DNA from: Curtobacterium sp. MCJR17_020
GTDB lineage: Bacteria > Actinomycetota > Actinomycetes > Actinomycetales > Microbacteriaceae
Direction of reading: 5' to 3'
Assembly: GCF_003234365.2 (NCBI RefSeq)
Contig: NZ_CP126260.1
Coordinates: 2,728,001 to 2,792,000 of the forward strand
DNA length: 64,000 bases
Part shown: one piece after another, positions 53,337-62,066 of the stretch
How the letters are laid out: every line of letters begins with the position of its first letter
Numbering within the stretch: the first letter of the stretch is position 1
Program-made: the position numbers and the translations under genes
Notes under the pieces: model-generated
What the model saw: the letters and a program-made list of their open reading frames with translations, nothing else
Databases searched by the model: none
Told to the model about the DNA's origin: nothing

Positions 53337-54682
53337 CCGGCGCACTGGTCTGGCTCCGCGACGACCTGCGACTGGCCGACAACCCCGCACTGCGTGCTGC
53401 GATCGACCACGGCGGCGACGTCACGGTGGTCTACGTCCTCGACGACGAATCCCCCGGCATCCGTCCCGCCGGCGCCGCCAGCCGCTGGTGGCTCCACCAC
53501 TCACTCACCGCGCTGGACGGCGAACTGCGTGATCGTGACTCGCGCCTGGTGCTGCGTCGGGGTGCGGCCGCCGCGGTGATCGACGCCCTCGTCGCCGACA
53601 CCGGTGCCGAGGCCGTGTTCTGGAACCGTCGGTACGGTCCGGCCGAGCGCGAGGTCGACGCCGGCATCAAGAGCGCCCTGCACGACCGCGGCATCGAGGC
53701 GCACAGCTTCGCGGCGAGCCTGCTCTGGGAACCGTGGACCGTCCGCACCGGACAAGGCGAGCCGTACAAGGTGTTCACCCCGTTCTGGCGCGCTGCCCAG
53801 GCGATGCCGGAACCACGGCACCCGCTCCCGAAGCCCCGCGACCTGCCCGCCCCGGCCCGGGTCGCGAGCGACGACCTGAGCCAGTGGGACCTGCTGCCGA
53901 CCCGTCCCGACTGGGCCGGCGGACTCCGCGACGCCTGGGAGCCCGGCGAGCACGGCGCACACCAGCGGCTCGAGCACTTCGTCACCCACGCGCTCGAGGA
54001 CTACGACCAGCGCGACGAACCCGCCATGGCCGCCACGAGCGACCTGTCCCCGCACCTGCGCTGGGGCGAGGTCAGCCCGTACCAGGTGTGGCACCGGTTG
54101 CACGGAGCACTCGAGCCCGAGCAGCGCCAGAACGCCTCCGCCTTCCTGCGACAGCTGGCGTGGCGCGAGTTCAACTGGAACGAGTACTTCCACTGCGAGG
54201 ACATCACGACGGTGAACGTGCGTCGCGAGTTCGACGCCTTCCCGTGGCGGGACGCCCCGGCTGCCGAGGTCGACCGGTGGCGCACCGGCACGACCGGGTT
54301 CGACCTCGTCGACGCCGGCATGCGCGAGCTGTGGCACTCCGGCGCCATGCACAACCGCGTCCGGCTGGCGACCGCGAGCTTCCTCGTCAAGAACCTGCTC
54401 GTCGACTGGCGCGTGGGCGAGCAGTGGTTCTGGGACACCCTCGTCGACGCCGACTCCGCCAACAACGCCGCGAACTGGCAGTGGGTCGCCGGGTCGGGCT
54501 TCGACGCGGCGCCGTACTTCCGGGTGTTCAACCCCGACCGACAGCTCGAGCGCTTCGACCCGCACCGGGAGTACGTGCACCGGTGGGTGCCGTCGGAGGA
54601 ACTCCGGCCCGAGCCGATGGTCGACCTCAAGGCGACCCGGCAGCGCGCGCTCGACGCGTACGCCGAGATGCGTCGGTCATGA
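53333..54682 (+). CDS. phr: Deoxyribodipyrimidine photolyase
   Basis: A 449-residue class I CPD photolyase, repairing UV pyrimidine dimers with light. The N-terminal antenna domain starts ALVWLRDDLRLADNPALR. The FAD domain has SDLSPHLRWGEVSPYQVWHR near residue 230 and NNAANWQWVAGSGFDAAPYF near 378, with the tryptophans expected for electron transfer. GTG 53333 overlaps the marR stop; the next gene overlaps its end by 4 bp (ATGA). Confidence 0.94.
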   Translation: MTGALVWLRDDLRLADNPALRAAIDHGGDVTVVYVLDDESPGIRPAGAASRWWLHHSLTALDGELRDRDSRLVLRRGAAAAVIDALVADTGAEAVFWNRRYGPAEREVDAGIKSALHDRGIEAHSFAASLLWEPWTVRTGQGEPYKVFTPFWRAAQAMPEPRHPLPKPRDLPAPARVASDDLSQWDLLPTRPDWAGGLRDAWEPGEHGAHQRLEHFVTHALEDYDQRDEPAMAATSDLSPHLRWGEVSPYQVWHRLHGALEPEQRQNASAFLRQLAWREFNWNEYFHCEDITTVNVRREFDAFPWRDAPAAEVDRWRTGTTGFDLVDAGMRELWHSGAMHNRVRLATASFLVKNLLVDWRVGEQWFWDTLVDADSANNAANWQWVAGSGFDAAPYFRVFNPDRQLERFDPHREYVHRWVPSEELRPEPMVDLKATRQRALDAYAEMRRS

Positions 54683-56136
54683 GCCCGTGGGACTCCGCCC
54701 TCGCGCAGGTCGACGGGCTCTTCCGTGACCGTGTCGACCGGGGCGTCGCACCGAGCAGTGCGTGGGGCGTCTTCGACCGGACCGGGCTCGTCGCCTCCGG
54801 GGGCCACGGCGACCGCGGCGACGGGCAGCGGCCGGACGCCGACACCGTCTACCGGATCGCGTCGTGCACGAAGAGCGTCACCGCGGCGACCCTGCTGACG
54901 CTGGTGTCCGACGGTCGACTGGACCTCGACGCGCCGATCACCACGTTCGTCCCGGCGTTCGGCGCCGTGCCCCTGCCCACGCCCGACTCCCCCGTGCCGA
55001 CCGTGCGGATGCTGCTGACCATGTCGGCCGGCTTCCCCACCGACGACCCCTGGGCGGACCGGCAGGAGTCGATCAGCGACGCCGAGCTCGACGACGTCCT
55101 GCGCGGTGGGCTGCTGTTCGACTCGGTGCCCGGCACCCGGTTCGCCTACTCGAACCTGGGCTACGCCCTGCTCGGGCGGGTCGTCGCCGTCGTCACCGGC
55201 CGTCCGTTCACCGAGGTGGCACGCGACGCCGTGCTCCGACCGCTCGGTCTCGACCGCACGGTGTTCAGTGCGGCCGGGGCGCAGGGACCGGTCGTCACCG
55301 GGTTCCGCCCGTACGACGGCGACTGGGAGCCCCTGCCGATGACCGGCCCGGGGGCGTTCTCGTCGATCGGCGGACTGTTCTCCACCGTCCGCGACCTCGC
55401 ACGGTGGGCGACGCACCTCGGGTCGGCGTCCTCCGACGCCCCGGAACCCGGCCCGGTCTCCCCCGCGGACCGCCGCCTCATGCAGCAGGCGATGCGGGTC
55501 GTGCCGTCGTCCGTCGTCCCCGGCTCGTCACGCGCCACGGCGTACGGCTTCGGGCTGTTCGTCGAACAGGACGACCGGTTCGGCGAACTCGTCTCGCACT
55601 CCGGCGGCTACCCGGGGTTCTCCGCACACATGCGCTGGTCCGCCCAGACCGGGCTCGGGGTCGTCGCGTTCGAGAACGCCACGCAGGCGAAGGTCTCCGC
55701 CGCTGCCCAGCAGGCACACGACCTGCTCCTGGACACAGCGGGCCCGGCGACGTCCGACGGGCACACCGGCACGAGGACCGCGCCGCAGCGCCGCCCCGGC
55801 GCCGAGCCGACCATCCGCGCGACGCGAGCGGCGCAGGCTGCCGTGGCGGGCCTCCTGGCCGACTGGCAGGACGCCGTGGCGGACGCGGTCTGCACGCCGA
55901 ACGTGGCGATGGACGTCCCGTACGACCGTCGCCGTCGGGCGATCGCCGCGGCGGTGGCCGAGGTGGGTGCTGACCTCACCGCCGCTCCCGTCGCCGAGCA
56001 GTCGTCGACGCCGTCGCACCTCCGGTGGTGGCTGCCGGGCACCTGCGGGCGCTTGCGCGTCGAGATCCGGCTCGCCCCTGCCGCGGCCGGACGCGTCCAG
56101 ACCCTCACCGTCGTGGCGGAACCCACCGAGCACTGA
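54679..56136 (+). CDS. Serine hydrolase (beta-lactamase/PBP4-like) with C-terminal extension
   Basis: A 485-residue class C-type hydrolase. The catalytic SxxK is in RIASCTKSVTAATLL near residue 60, the Tyr in FAYSNLGYALLG near 155 and the third motif in LVSHSGGYPGFSAHM near 310. Residues about 355-485 are an extra domain with two WW and two beta-rich stretches (HLRWWLPGTCGRLRVEIRLA). No signal peptide is seen, so it is probably cytoplasmic and acts as an esterase rather than a cell-wall enzyme. It is coupled to phr. Confidence 0.86.
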   Translation: MSPWDSALAQVDGLFRDRVDRGVAPSSAWGVFDRTGLVASGGHGDRGDGQRPDADTVYRIASCTKSVTAATLLTLVSDGRLDLDAPITTFVPAFGAVPLPTPDSPVPTVRMLLTMSAGFPTDDPWADRQESISDAELDDVLRGGLLFDSVPGTRFAYSNLGYALLGRVVAVVTGRPFTEVARDAVLRPLGLDRTVFSAAGAQGPVVTGFRPYDGDWEPLPMTGPGAFSSIGGLFSTVRDLARWATHLGSASSDAPEPGPVSPADRRLMQQAMRVVPSSVVPGSSRATAYGFGLFVEQDDRFGELVSHSGGYPGFSAHMRWSAQTGLGVVAFENATQAKVSAAAQQAHDLLLDTAGPATSDGHTGTRTAPQRRPGAEPTIRATRAAQAAVAGLLADWQDAVADAVCTPNVAMDVPYDRRRRAIAAAVAEVGADLTAAPVAEQSSTPSHLRWWLPGTCGRLRVEIRLAPAAAGRVQTLTVVAEPTEH

Positions 56137-56185
56137 CGTGGTGGAGCGCGGCGGCCGGCCAGGTCCGCGCCACGCTCCTTCCTCG

Positions 56186-57157
56186 TCACACCGGTGGGCG
56201 ACCACCCACGAACCCGAGTGCTCGGGCCGCGACGCGGGTGCCCTCACGTGCAGCCGCTCCGACGCGCACGGGATCGGTCGCCCAGGCCCGCACGAAGCCC
56301 GCGGCGAACGCGTCACCGGCGCCGACGGTGTCGACGACCGTGGCCGGCGTCGCGGGGACGCGGTGCACGCTCCGTCCGCGTCGCCCCACCAGCACGCCGT
56401 CGGCACCCACCGTGACCACCACGAGCGGTACGTGCTCGGTCAGTCGCCGCACCGCGTCGTCGAGGTCGGTCGTCCCTGTCAGTTCGAGAGCCTCCCGACG
56501 GCCGGGGAAGAGGACATCGACGCCGACGAGGGCCTCGAGGAACGCGGGGGCACCGACCGACCGGACGATCGCCGCCGAGGACGGGTCGAGCGACACCCGG
56601 GCCGACCCGGTCCGAGCGCGGGCGACCAGGGACGCGATACGGTCGGCGCCGCCTCCGAGCATCGCGTGCCCGGTCAGGTGCACGATGTCCGCGCGTCGGG
56701 CCACGGGCTCGGGGACGTCCGCGGCCGTGAGTTTCCCGCTCGCGGCAGGGTCGGACATCGCCGTGCGGCCGCTGTCGTTGCGCACCGACACCACGACCCC
56801 GGTCGAGGTCATCGCGTCGTACCGCAGGTGCGGGCGGACACCGGCGTCCTCCAGCGACCGCTCGTGCCGGTAGACGTCGTCGACGCCCACCCGCGCCACC
56901 AGGTCGACCTCGGCGCCGAGCCAGCCGAGCCAGGCGGCGGTGTTGCCGGCGGCACCGGTCGGTCGGTGGCGGATGACGGCGGCGGGATCGTGGACCCCGA
57001 TGGTGTGCGCGGTCGTCTGCACGAGCACGCCGTCCAGGACGTCGCCGACGACCAGGAAGCGTTTTCCGGCCCCCCGGCGGCGCCCCGCGACCACCCGTCC
57101 GGCACGGGTCCCCTCGGGCTGCGACACGGGCACGGAGGCCTCTTGCGGCATGGACAT
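56186..57157 (-). CDS. PfkB family carbohydrate kinase
   Basis: A 323-residue ribokinase-like enzyme. It shows VVGDVLDGVLVQTT near residue 33, TGAAGNTAAWLGWLGAEVD near 60 and the catalytic VDTVGAGDAFAAGFVRA near 270 with the anion-hole and base Asp. Substrate is a sugar or nucleoside; not determined. ATG 57157 is 7 nt after TACACT (57165-57170, minus strand), so probably leaderless; an ATG at 57151 is possible too. It is divergent from a TetR gene, its likely regulator. Confidence 0.88.
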   Translation of the reverse strand: MSMPQEASVPVSQPEGTRAGRVVAGRRRGAGKRFLVVGDVLDGVLVQTTAHTIGVHDPAAVIRHRPTGAAGNTAAWLGWLGAEVDLVARVGVDDVYRHERSLEDAGVRPHLRYDAMTSTGVVVSVRNDSGRTAMSDPAASGKLTAADVPEPVARRADIVHLTGHAMLGGGADRIASLVARARTGSARVSLDPSSAAIVRSVGAPAFLEALVGVDVLFPGRREALELTGTTDLDDAVRRLTEHVPLVVVTVGADGVLVGRRGRSVHRVPATPATVVDTVGAGDAFAAGFVRAWATDPVRVGAAAREGTRVAARALGFVGGRPPV

Positions 57158-57247
57158 CTGCCCCAGTGTACGGGGAACCGAGTATTGCTCCGTTTTCGGG
57201 CCAGCACAGGTGGTTGCAGCACGTGACTCTCCGACGGAGCGACCGGT

Positions 57248-57288
57248 AACATACTCCATGACACCGGGCGGTCGATCGCATGACCGCC
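57248..57288 (+). promoter_or_regulatory. TetR gene promoter and operator candidate
   Basis: TAACAT is followed by the inverted repeat GGCGGTC (57267-57273), 8 nt, GACCGCC (57282-57288), downstream of the likely transcript start of the TetR gene and inside the divergent spacer. Confidence 0.45.
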
Positions 57289-57311
57289 GCCGCCGATCCG
57301 ACGGAGAAGCC

Positions 57312-57887
57312 ATGCCCCGGAAGCCCGACCCGACACTCAAGCCGGCGATCCTCGAGAAGGTCACCCTGCACCTGCTCGACACCAAGCTCGAGGACGTCTC
57401 GGTGCGCAGCCTCGGTCGCGTCCTGGGCACGAGCGCCTACCCGATCGTCTACCACTTCGGCTCACGCGACGCGCTCATCGACTCGGTCGTCGAGCACCTG
57501 GCCGACACGGTCTGCCACGCCGCACTCGATCCCGGCGCGGACCGCGCCGCGCTCGGTGACTACCTCGTGACCACCTTCGGCGGGCTCGGCGATCCGCACC
57601 GAGCCCTCGCCGCGCGGCTCACGTTCGAACTCGGTTCGGTCGAGGCGTTGGACGGCCGCACCCGACAACGCGGTCTGCACCGAGACCGCGTCGCCGCGGT
57701 CGCCGCGTGGTGCCTCGCGCACGGCTACGACGCCGCGGCAGCCGACCGCGCCGCGCACGACGCCGTCATGGCCGCGCGCGGTGCGCAGTGGAGCACGATC
57801 GTCGACCGGGAGCGCACCGACGCCGACGCCGTACTCCGCGCGATCGCCGACCGGCTCGCCGCGGGCGCGGCCGTTCCCGCGGCCTGA
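57312..57887 (+). CDS. TetR family transcriptional regulator
   Basis: A 191-residue regulator. The helix-turn-helix occupies residues 10-55 (AILEKVTLHLLDTKLEDVSV, LGRVLGTSAYPIVYHFGSRD). The ligand domain is helical and rich in Ala and Asp. ATG 57312 has GGAG 5 nt upstream. It is divergent from the PfkB kinase gene and ends in front of a long palindromic terminator shared with the superoxide dismutase gene. Confidence 0.85.
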   Translation: MPRKPDPTLKPAILEKVTLHLLDTKLEDVSVRSLGRVLGTSAYPIVYHFGSRDALIDSVVEHLADTVCHAALDPGADRAALGDYLVTTFGGLGDPHRALAARLTFELGSVEALDGRTRQRGLHRDRVAAVAAWCLAHGYDAAAADRAAHDAVMAARGAQWSTIVDRERTDADAVLRAIADRLAAGAAVPAA

Positions 57888-57890
57888 TCC

Positions 57891-57936
57891 ACGAACGGGA
57901 GGCACGGTGCCAGCTGGCACCGTGCCTCCCGTTCGT
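57891..57936. terminator. 46-bp perfect palindrome (bidirectional terminator, GGGAGGC family)
   Basis: The half ACGAACGGGAGGCACGGTGC continues with CAG and then its exact complement, with no unpaired loop. It lies between the convergent ends of the TetR gene and sod. Confidence 0.88.
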
Positions 57937-57971
57937 CCGTCGGCCGCGTCACGCGACCCGCGGTCGGTGGA

Positions 57972-58586
57972 TCAGAGCGTCACGAACGACTGCGACTTCG
58001 CGTTGGCGAAGCGCGCCGCGACGTTCTCCCAGTCGACGATGTTCCAGACGGCCTTGACGTAGTCCGCCTTGACGTTGAGGTAGTCGAGGTAGAAGGCGTG
58101 CTCCCACATGTCGAGCAGGAAGATCGGCACGAGACCGAACGGCACGTTGGCCTGCTGGTCGAACAGCTGGAACGTGGTCAGCTTCTGGCCGACGGTGTCC
58201 CAGGCCAGGACGGCCCAGCCGGAGCCCTGGATGCCGTTCGCGACGGCGGCGAACTGCGCCTTGAAGGTGTCGAACGAGCCGAAGAACTCGTCGATCGCGG
58301 CGGCGAGCTCGCCCTCGGGGACCTTGGTGTCCGGGCCGAGGTTGGTCCAGAAGATCGAGTGGTTGACGTGGCCACCGAGGTGGAACGCCAGGTCCTTCTC
58401 GAGCTTGTTGATCGCACCGAAGTTGCCCGACTCGCGCGCTTCACCGAGCTGCTGCAGCGCGGTGTTCGCTCCGGTGACGTAGGCCTGGTGGTGCTTGTCG
58501 TGGTGCAGCTGCATGATCTTGCCGCTGATGTGCGGCTCGAGTGCGGCGTAGTCGTACGGCAGCTCCGGCAGGGTGTACTCAGCCAT
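57972..58586 (-). CDS. Superoxide dismutase (Mn/Fe family)
   Basis: A 204-residue SodA/SodB-type enzyme removing superoxide. It starts YTLPELPYDYAALEPHISGK and shows metal ligands in LHHDKHHQAYVTGAN, HLGGHVNHSIFWTNLG and LDMWEHAFYLDYLNVKADYV. The pattern is more like Mn enzymes, but metal use cannot be fixed by sight. ATG 58586 has GAAAGG upstream. Monocistronic, with the long palindrome behind it; the flavin reductase gene lies 44 bp upstream. Confidence 0.95.
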   Translation of the reverse strand: MAEYTLPELPYDYAALEPHISGKIMQLHHDKHHQAYVTGANTALQQLGEARESGNFGAINKLEKDLAFHLGGHVNHSIFWTNLGPDTKVPEGELAAAIDEFFGSFDTFKAQFAAVANGIQGSGWAVLAWDTVGQKLTTFQLFDQQANVPFGLVPIFLLDMWEHAFYLDYLNVKADYVKAVWNIVDWENVAARFANAKSQSFVTL

Positions 58587-58630
58587 GTGAGGTCCTTTCG
58601 ATCAGTGGGTTGCGGATGGGATTCCGCGGC

Positions 58631-59140
58631 TCACGAGAGCCGGGAACGATCGGTGAGGGAGTGGAATTCCCGGTTGTGGTAGACCAGCGGCTCGCCGTGC
58701 TCGAGGCCGACGACGATGTCGAGGACCTCGGCGACGACGACGGTCGAGCTGCCGATCGGGGTCGTGGAGAGCGGGCGGCACCGGAGCGCGCTGGCGGCGC
58801 TGGGCAGGTAGCGGTCGCCCGAGGGCAGCGTGCCCCAGATCGGGTCGTCGGCCGTGGGGCTTCCGGTCGAGGCGAAGCGTCGCGCGAGGGCGACGCTCAG
58901 CGAGTCGACCAGGTGGACGACGAAGACCGGCGCGCCGAGCACGACCCCGGCGGACCCGGAGTTCGTGGAGAGCGAGAACACGAGCACCGGCGGGTCGACC
59001 GCCACGCTCGCGACGCTCGAGGCGGTGAGTCCGGTCGGACCGTCTGGCCCCTCGGCGGTGATGACGGCGACGCCGGCCGGGTGCCCGCGGAACGCGGACT
59101 TGTACGCTTCGGCGATGTTCGCCGGGGCTTCGTCGGGCAT
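58631..59140 (-). CDS. Flavin reductase-like protein
   Basis: A 169-residue FMN-binding split-barrel protein. It shows FRGHPAGVAVITAEGPDGPT near residue 18, GLTASSVASVAVDPPVLVFS near 38, and a polar C-terminus with EVLDIVVGLEHGEPLVYHN. Family members supply reduced flavin to monooxygenases or act as oxygen-detoxifying enzymes. No oxygenase is adjacent; an operator-like palindrome lies 60 bp upstream. Confidence 0.88.
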   Translation of the reverse strand: MPDEAPANIAEAYKSAFRGHPAGVAVITAEGPDGPTGLTASSVASVAVDPPVLVFSLSTNSGSAGVVLGAPVFVVHLVDSLSVALARRFASTGSPTADDPIWGTLPSGDRYLPSAASALRCRPLSTTPIGSSTVVVAEVLDIVVGLEHGEPLVYHNREFHSLTDRSRLS

Positions 59141-59200
59141 GGTGTTCGTCGTCGTTCCTTCGCGCGGGGTGAGCCGTCACTGGGCGGCCATGTCCCAACG

Positions 59201-59224
59201 TATGACCTGAACCATGGTTGAGGT
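59201..59224. promoter_or_regulatory. 24-bp near-perfect palindrome
   Basis: TGACCT, G, AACCATGGTT, G, AGGTCA: all but one pair match. It lies between the flavin reductase start and the stop of the efflux pump. The ends and core are like MerR-type operators. Confidence 0.55.
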
Positions 59225-59284
59225 CAACGATTCACAGGTTCGACCGCTCCCGGGCGCGCCGGATGACGCCGCGTGACGCGTCGC

Positions 59285-60808
59285 TCAGCGGCGCTTGAGC
59301 ATGACGACGGCACCTGCGGCAGCGATCACCATGAGCACCGCGGCGACGCCGGCCGTGATCGTCACGCCGGAGTCGAACGCCGCCCGCGCCGACTCCAGGA
59401 GCGCCTGGCCGGCGCCGCCGCCGAGGGACGCCGCGGCGGACACCGCCCCGCCGAGCGTCTCCTGGGCAGCGGTGTGCGCGGTCGAGCTCAGCCCGCCCGG
59501 CACCACGACGTGCGCCCGGTAGGTGCTCGCGAGGATCGTGCCGAGGACGGCCGTGCCGAGCACCGCGCCGATCTCGTACGCCGTCTCGGACATCGCCGAC
59601 GCGGCACCGGCCTTGTCCGCCGGAGCGGTCGAGATGATGAGGTCGTTCGTGACGGTCTCGGACGCGCCGATCCCGATGCCGAGCAGCACGAACGCGAACG
59701 CCAGCGCCGCGATCGACGCGTGGTGCCCGAGGACCGCCACGAGGGCGTACGCCGCGGCGGAGAACAGCAGGGACACCGACACGACCCAGCGCGGCGCGAC
59801 GCGGGCGACGACCGGCACCACCGCGAGGCCGGCGACGATCGTGAGCACCGATCCGGGGATGAGCACGACGCCCGAGGCGAACGGGTCGAGCCCCGCCACG
59901 AGCTGCAGGTGCTGCGCGATGAAGAACAGGAAGCCGGTGAGCGAGAACATCGCCATCAGGTTCATGAGCACGCTGCCGGTGAACGCCGTGCTGCGGAACA
60001 GGCGCAGGTCGAGCATCGGCGTGCGGGACCGCAGCTGCCGGCGGACGAACGCGATGCCGCACACGACGCCGACGGCGAGCATCGCGACGGCGAACCCGCG
60101 CTCCTCCGGGTGCACGAACGACTTGATCGCCCAGGCGATCGGGGCCAGCGCACCGAGGGACAGGAACATGCTCGGCACGTCGACCGGCCCGGGCATCGGA
60201 TCGCGCGACTCCGGCACGCAGAACGGGACGCCGACGAGCATGAGCACGAGGATCGGCACCGCGACCAGGAAGACGCTGCCCCAGTGGAAGTGTGCGAGCA
60301 GTGTGCCGCCGACGAGCGGACCGAGGGCGTTGCCGGCCGCGAACATGGTCGACCAGACGGCCAGCGCCATGCGCCGCTCCCCCGCGTCGACGAAGACGTT
60401 GCGGATGATCGAGAGCGTCGCGGGCATGAGCATCGCCCCGAACACCCCCATCGCGATCCGGGCGGCGACGAGCATCCAGGCGTCGGTCGCGAAGGCCGCG
60501 GCGACGGAGAACAGCGCGAAGCCGGTGGCCCCGATCACCAGGATCCGACGGCGGCCGATGCGGTCACCGATGCTGCCCATCACGACGAGCAGCCCGGCCA
60601 GGACGAGCGGGTACGCGTCGACGATCCAGAGCTGCGTGGTCGCGTCCGGGTTGAGCGCACGACTGATCGACGGCAGCGCGAAGCTCAGCACGGTGTTGTC
60701 CACCGAGATGAGCAGGACCGGCAGCATCAGCACGGCGAGCGCGAGGAACCGTCGGGCGCGGCTGCCGGTGACGCGGGTGGCGATGGGACTGGTGAGCAGT
60801 GCGGACAC
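59285..60808 (-). CDS. DHA2-type MFS multidrug transporter
   Basis: A 507-residue, 14-span major facilitator. It begins with FLALAVLMLPVLLISVDNTV, has LDPxxxxLWIVDAYPL-like AYPLVLAGLLVVMGSIGDRI near residue 60 with the GxxxDRxGRR loop, and motif C-like GVFGAMLMPATLSIIRNVF near 110. It should export antibiotics or dyes by proton exchange. GTG 60808 has AGGAG 6 nt upstream. Two inverted repeats lie over its promoter; no TetR gene is next to it, so the regulator is unlinked or is the LacI gene upstream. Confidence 0.9.
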   Translation of the reverse strand: MSALLTSPIATRVTGSRARRFLALAVLMLPVLLISVDNTVLSFALPSISRALNPDATTQLWIVDAYPLVLAGLLVVMGSIGDRIGRRRILVIGATGFALFSVAAAFATDAWMLVAARIAMGVFGAMLMPATLSIIRNVFVDAGERRMALAVWSTMFAAGNALGPLVGGTLLAHFHWGSVFLVAVPILVLMLVGVPFCVPESRDPMPGPVDVPSMFLSLGALAPIAWAIKSFVHPEERGFAVAMLAVGVVCGIAFVRRQLRSRTPMLDLRLFRSTAFTGSVLMNLMAMFSLTGFLFFIAQHLQLVAGLDPFASGVVLIPGSVLTIVAGLAVVPVVARVAPRWVVSVSLLFSAAAYALVAVLGHHASIAALAFAFVLLGIGIGASETVTNDLIISTAPADKAGAASAMSETAYEIGAVLGTAVLGTILASTYRAHVVVPGGLSSTAHTAAQETLGGAVSAAASLGGGAGQALLESARAAFDSGVTITAGVAAVLMVIAAAGAVVMLKRR

Positions 60809-60911
60809 GGCGGACTCCTGGGACTTCGAGCCGGACCTGGTCGACGGCGGGCGGTGCGTGGGGCAGACGAGACGGGACGCGGGATGGACACGCGCCCCGT
60901 CAGGACTCCGC

Positions 60912-60950
60912 CAGTGTACCGTCTGGACGGTTATGGTTGCAAATGCAACC
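60912..60950 (-). promoter_or_regulatory. MFS gene promoter with two inverted repeats
   Basis: On the minus strand TTGCAA (60936-60941) and TACACT (60912-60917) are 18 bp apart. Over them lie ACCGTC-TG-GACGGT (60918-60931, spacer) and GGTTGCA-AA-TGCAACC (60935-60950, over the -35). This arrangement would let a repressor block polymerase. Confidence 0.6.
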
Positions 60951-60959
60951 AACCGGCTG

Positions 60960-60998
60960 ACGGGAGGCCCGTGGCGGGCCCGCCACGCGCCTCCAGTC
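60960..60998. terminator. GGGAGGC-family hairpin between LacI and MFS genes
   Basis: GACGGGAGGCCCGTGGCG paired with CGCCACGCGCCTCC around GGCC; the outer arm is less perfect. It lies downstream of the LacI stop and before the MFS promoter. Confidence 0.65.
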
Positions 60999-61034
60999 CG
61001 ACGGCTGGTACCGCCCAGGGCGGGGAGGCCGTCG

Positions 61035-62066
61035 TCAGGCCGAGTCGCGGACCAGCAGGCTGTGGCGCACGGTGCGCTGCACCGCGGCGCCGTGCCGCGG
61101 CAGCTCACCGGCGAGCATGCCGAGCGCGAGCGTGAGGGCCTCGCGCGCGACGGCGTCGAGGTCGACCGCCAGGGTCGTCAGCATCGGCGACACCAGAGCG
61201 CCGAGCGGCAGGCCGTCGACGCCGACGACCCGGACCTGACCGGGGACGTCGACGCCCGCGCGGCGGCAGGCCTGCAGCACACCGAGCGCCATCACGTCGT
61301 TGAAGGCCAGGATCGCGTCGAGCCGGCGCTTCCGAGCCAGGATCCGCACCGTCTCGTCGGCACCGCACTCGGCGGTGCCGTGCGGCGCGTGCACGAGCTC
61401 CGGCAGGTAGCCGCGGCGGCGCAGCGCGTCCAGCATGAGCAGGCCGCGCGCGCTCGTGTGGTCCGGCGACGAGTTGTCGAGCACGACCGGGTGCCGCACC
61501 CCGGTCGCCACCAGGTGGTCGGCGAGGGCTTCGATCGCGTCGGTGGGGTCGATCCACACCGCTGCCGTGGGCGGGTCGGATGACGGGTCCAGCTCGACCA
61601 TCGGCACGTTGCCGAGGAGCTCGCTCCACCGGTGCCGGCGCGAGCCGAGGTAGCCGATGACCACGTCGGTCTGCGCGCCGAGCGCCTGGACCATCCGGTC
61701 GGCGTCACTCGCCAGGTCGACGTCGGCGAGCATGACGTTCCACCCCTGCTCGGCAGCGAGCCGGAACACGGCGGACGCGAGCTGGGGCGTGTACGGGTTC
61801 CGCAGGTCGTTCACGACGAGCCCGAGCTGGTGGTCGCCGCCGGTGACCAGCCCGCGGCCGAACCGGGACGGCCGGTAGTCGAGCGACGCCGCGACGGCGA
61901 GCACTCGTTCCTTCGTGGTCGCGCTGATGCCGGACATGCCGTTCATCGCGCGGGTGACGGTCTGCCGGGACACCCCGGCGGCCGCGGCGACGTCGATGAT
62001 CGTCGCGCGGCCGCCGGAGTGCGGGCCGTCCGGTGGCGACTGGGTCAGTCGCGGAGGTCCAGCCAT
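61035..62066 (-). CDS. LacI family transcriptional regulator
   Basis: A 343-residue repressor. The helix-turn-helix is TIIDVAAAAGVSRQTVTRAM (residues about 22-41) with the hinge RPSRFGRGLVTG. The sugar-binding domain has LGLVVNDLRNPYTPQLA near residue 83, AILAFNDVMALGVLQACRRA near 240 and VRVVGVDGLPLGALVSPMLT near 265. ATG 62066 overlaps the end of the upstream fused oxidoreductase gene by 22 bp, so the two are co-transcribed and the LacI protein may sense its pathway. Confidence 0.92.
   Translation of the reverse strand: MAGPPRLTQSPPDGPHSGGRATIIDVAAAAGVSRQTVTRAMNGMSGISATTKERVLAVAASLDYRPSRFGRGLVTGGDHQLGLVVNDLRNPYTPQLASAVFRLAAEQGWNVMLADVDLASDADRMVQALGAQTDVVIGYLGSRRHRWSELLGNVPMVELDPSSDPPTAAVWIDPTDAIEALADHLVATGVRHPVVLDNSSPDHTSARGLLMLDALRRRGYLPELVHAPHGTAECGADETVRILARKRRLDAILAFNDVMALGVLQACRRAGVDVPGQVRVVGVDGLPLGALVSPMLTTLAVDLDAVAREALTLALGMLAGELPRHGAAVQRTVRHSLLVRDSA

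Noticed and set aside
53734..54678. Upstream extension of the serine hydrolase frame
   Set aside because: It lies out of frame inside the photolyase gene and is Arg/Ala-rich. ATG 54679 overlaps the photolyase stop in the usual ATGA form.
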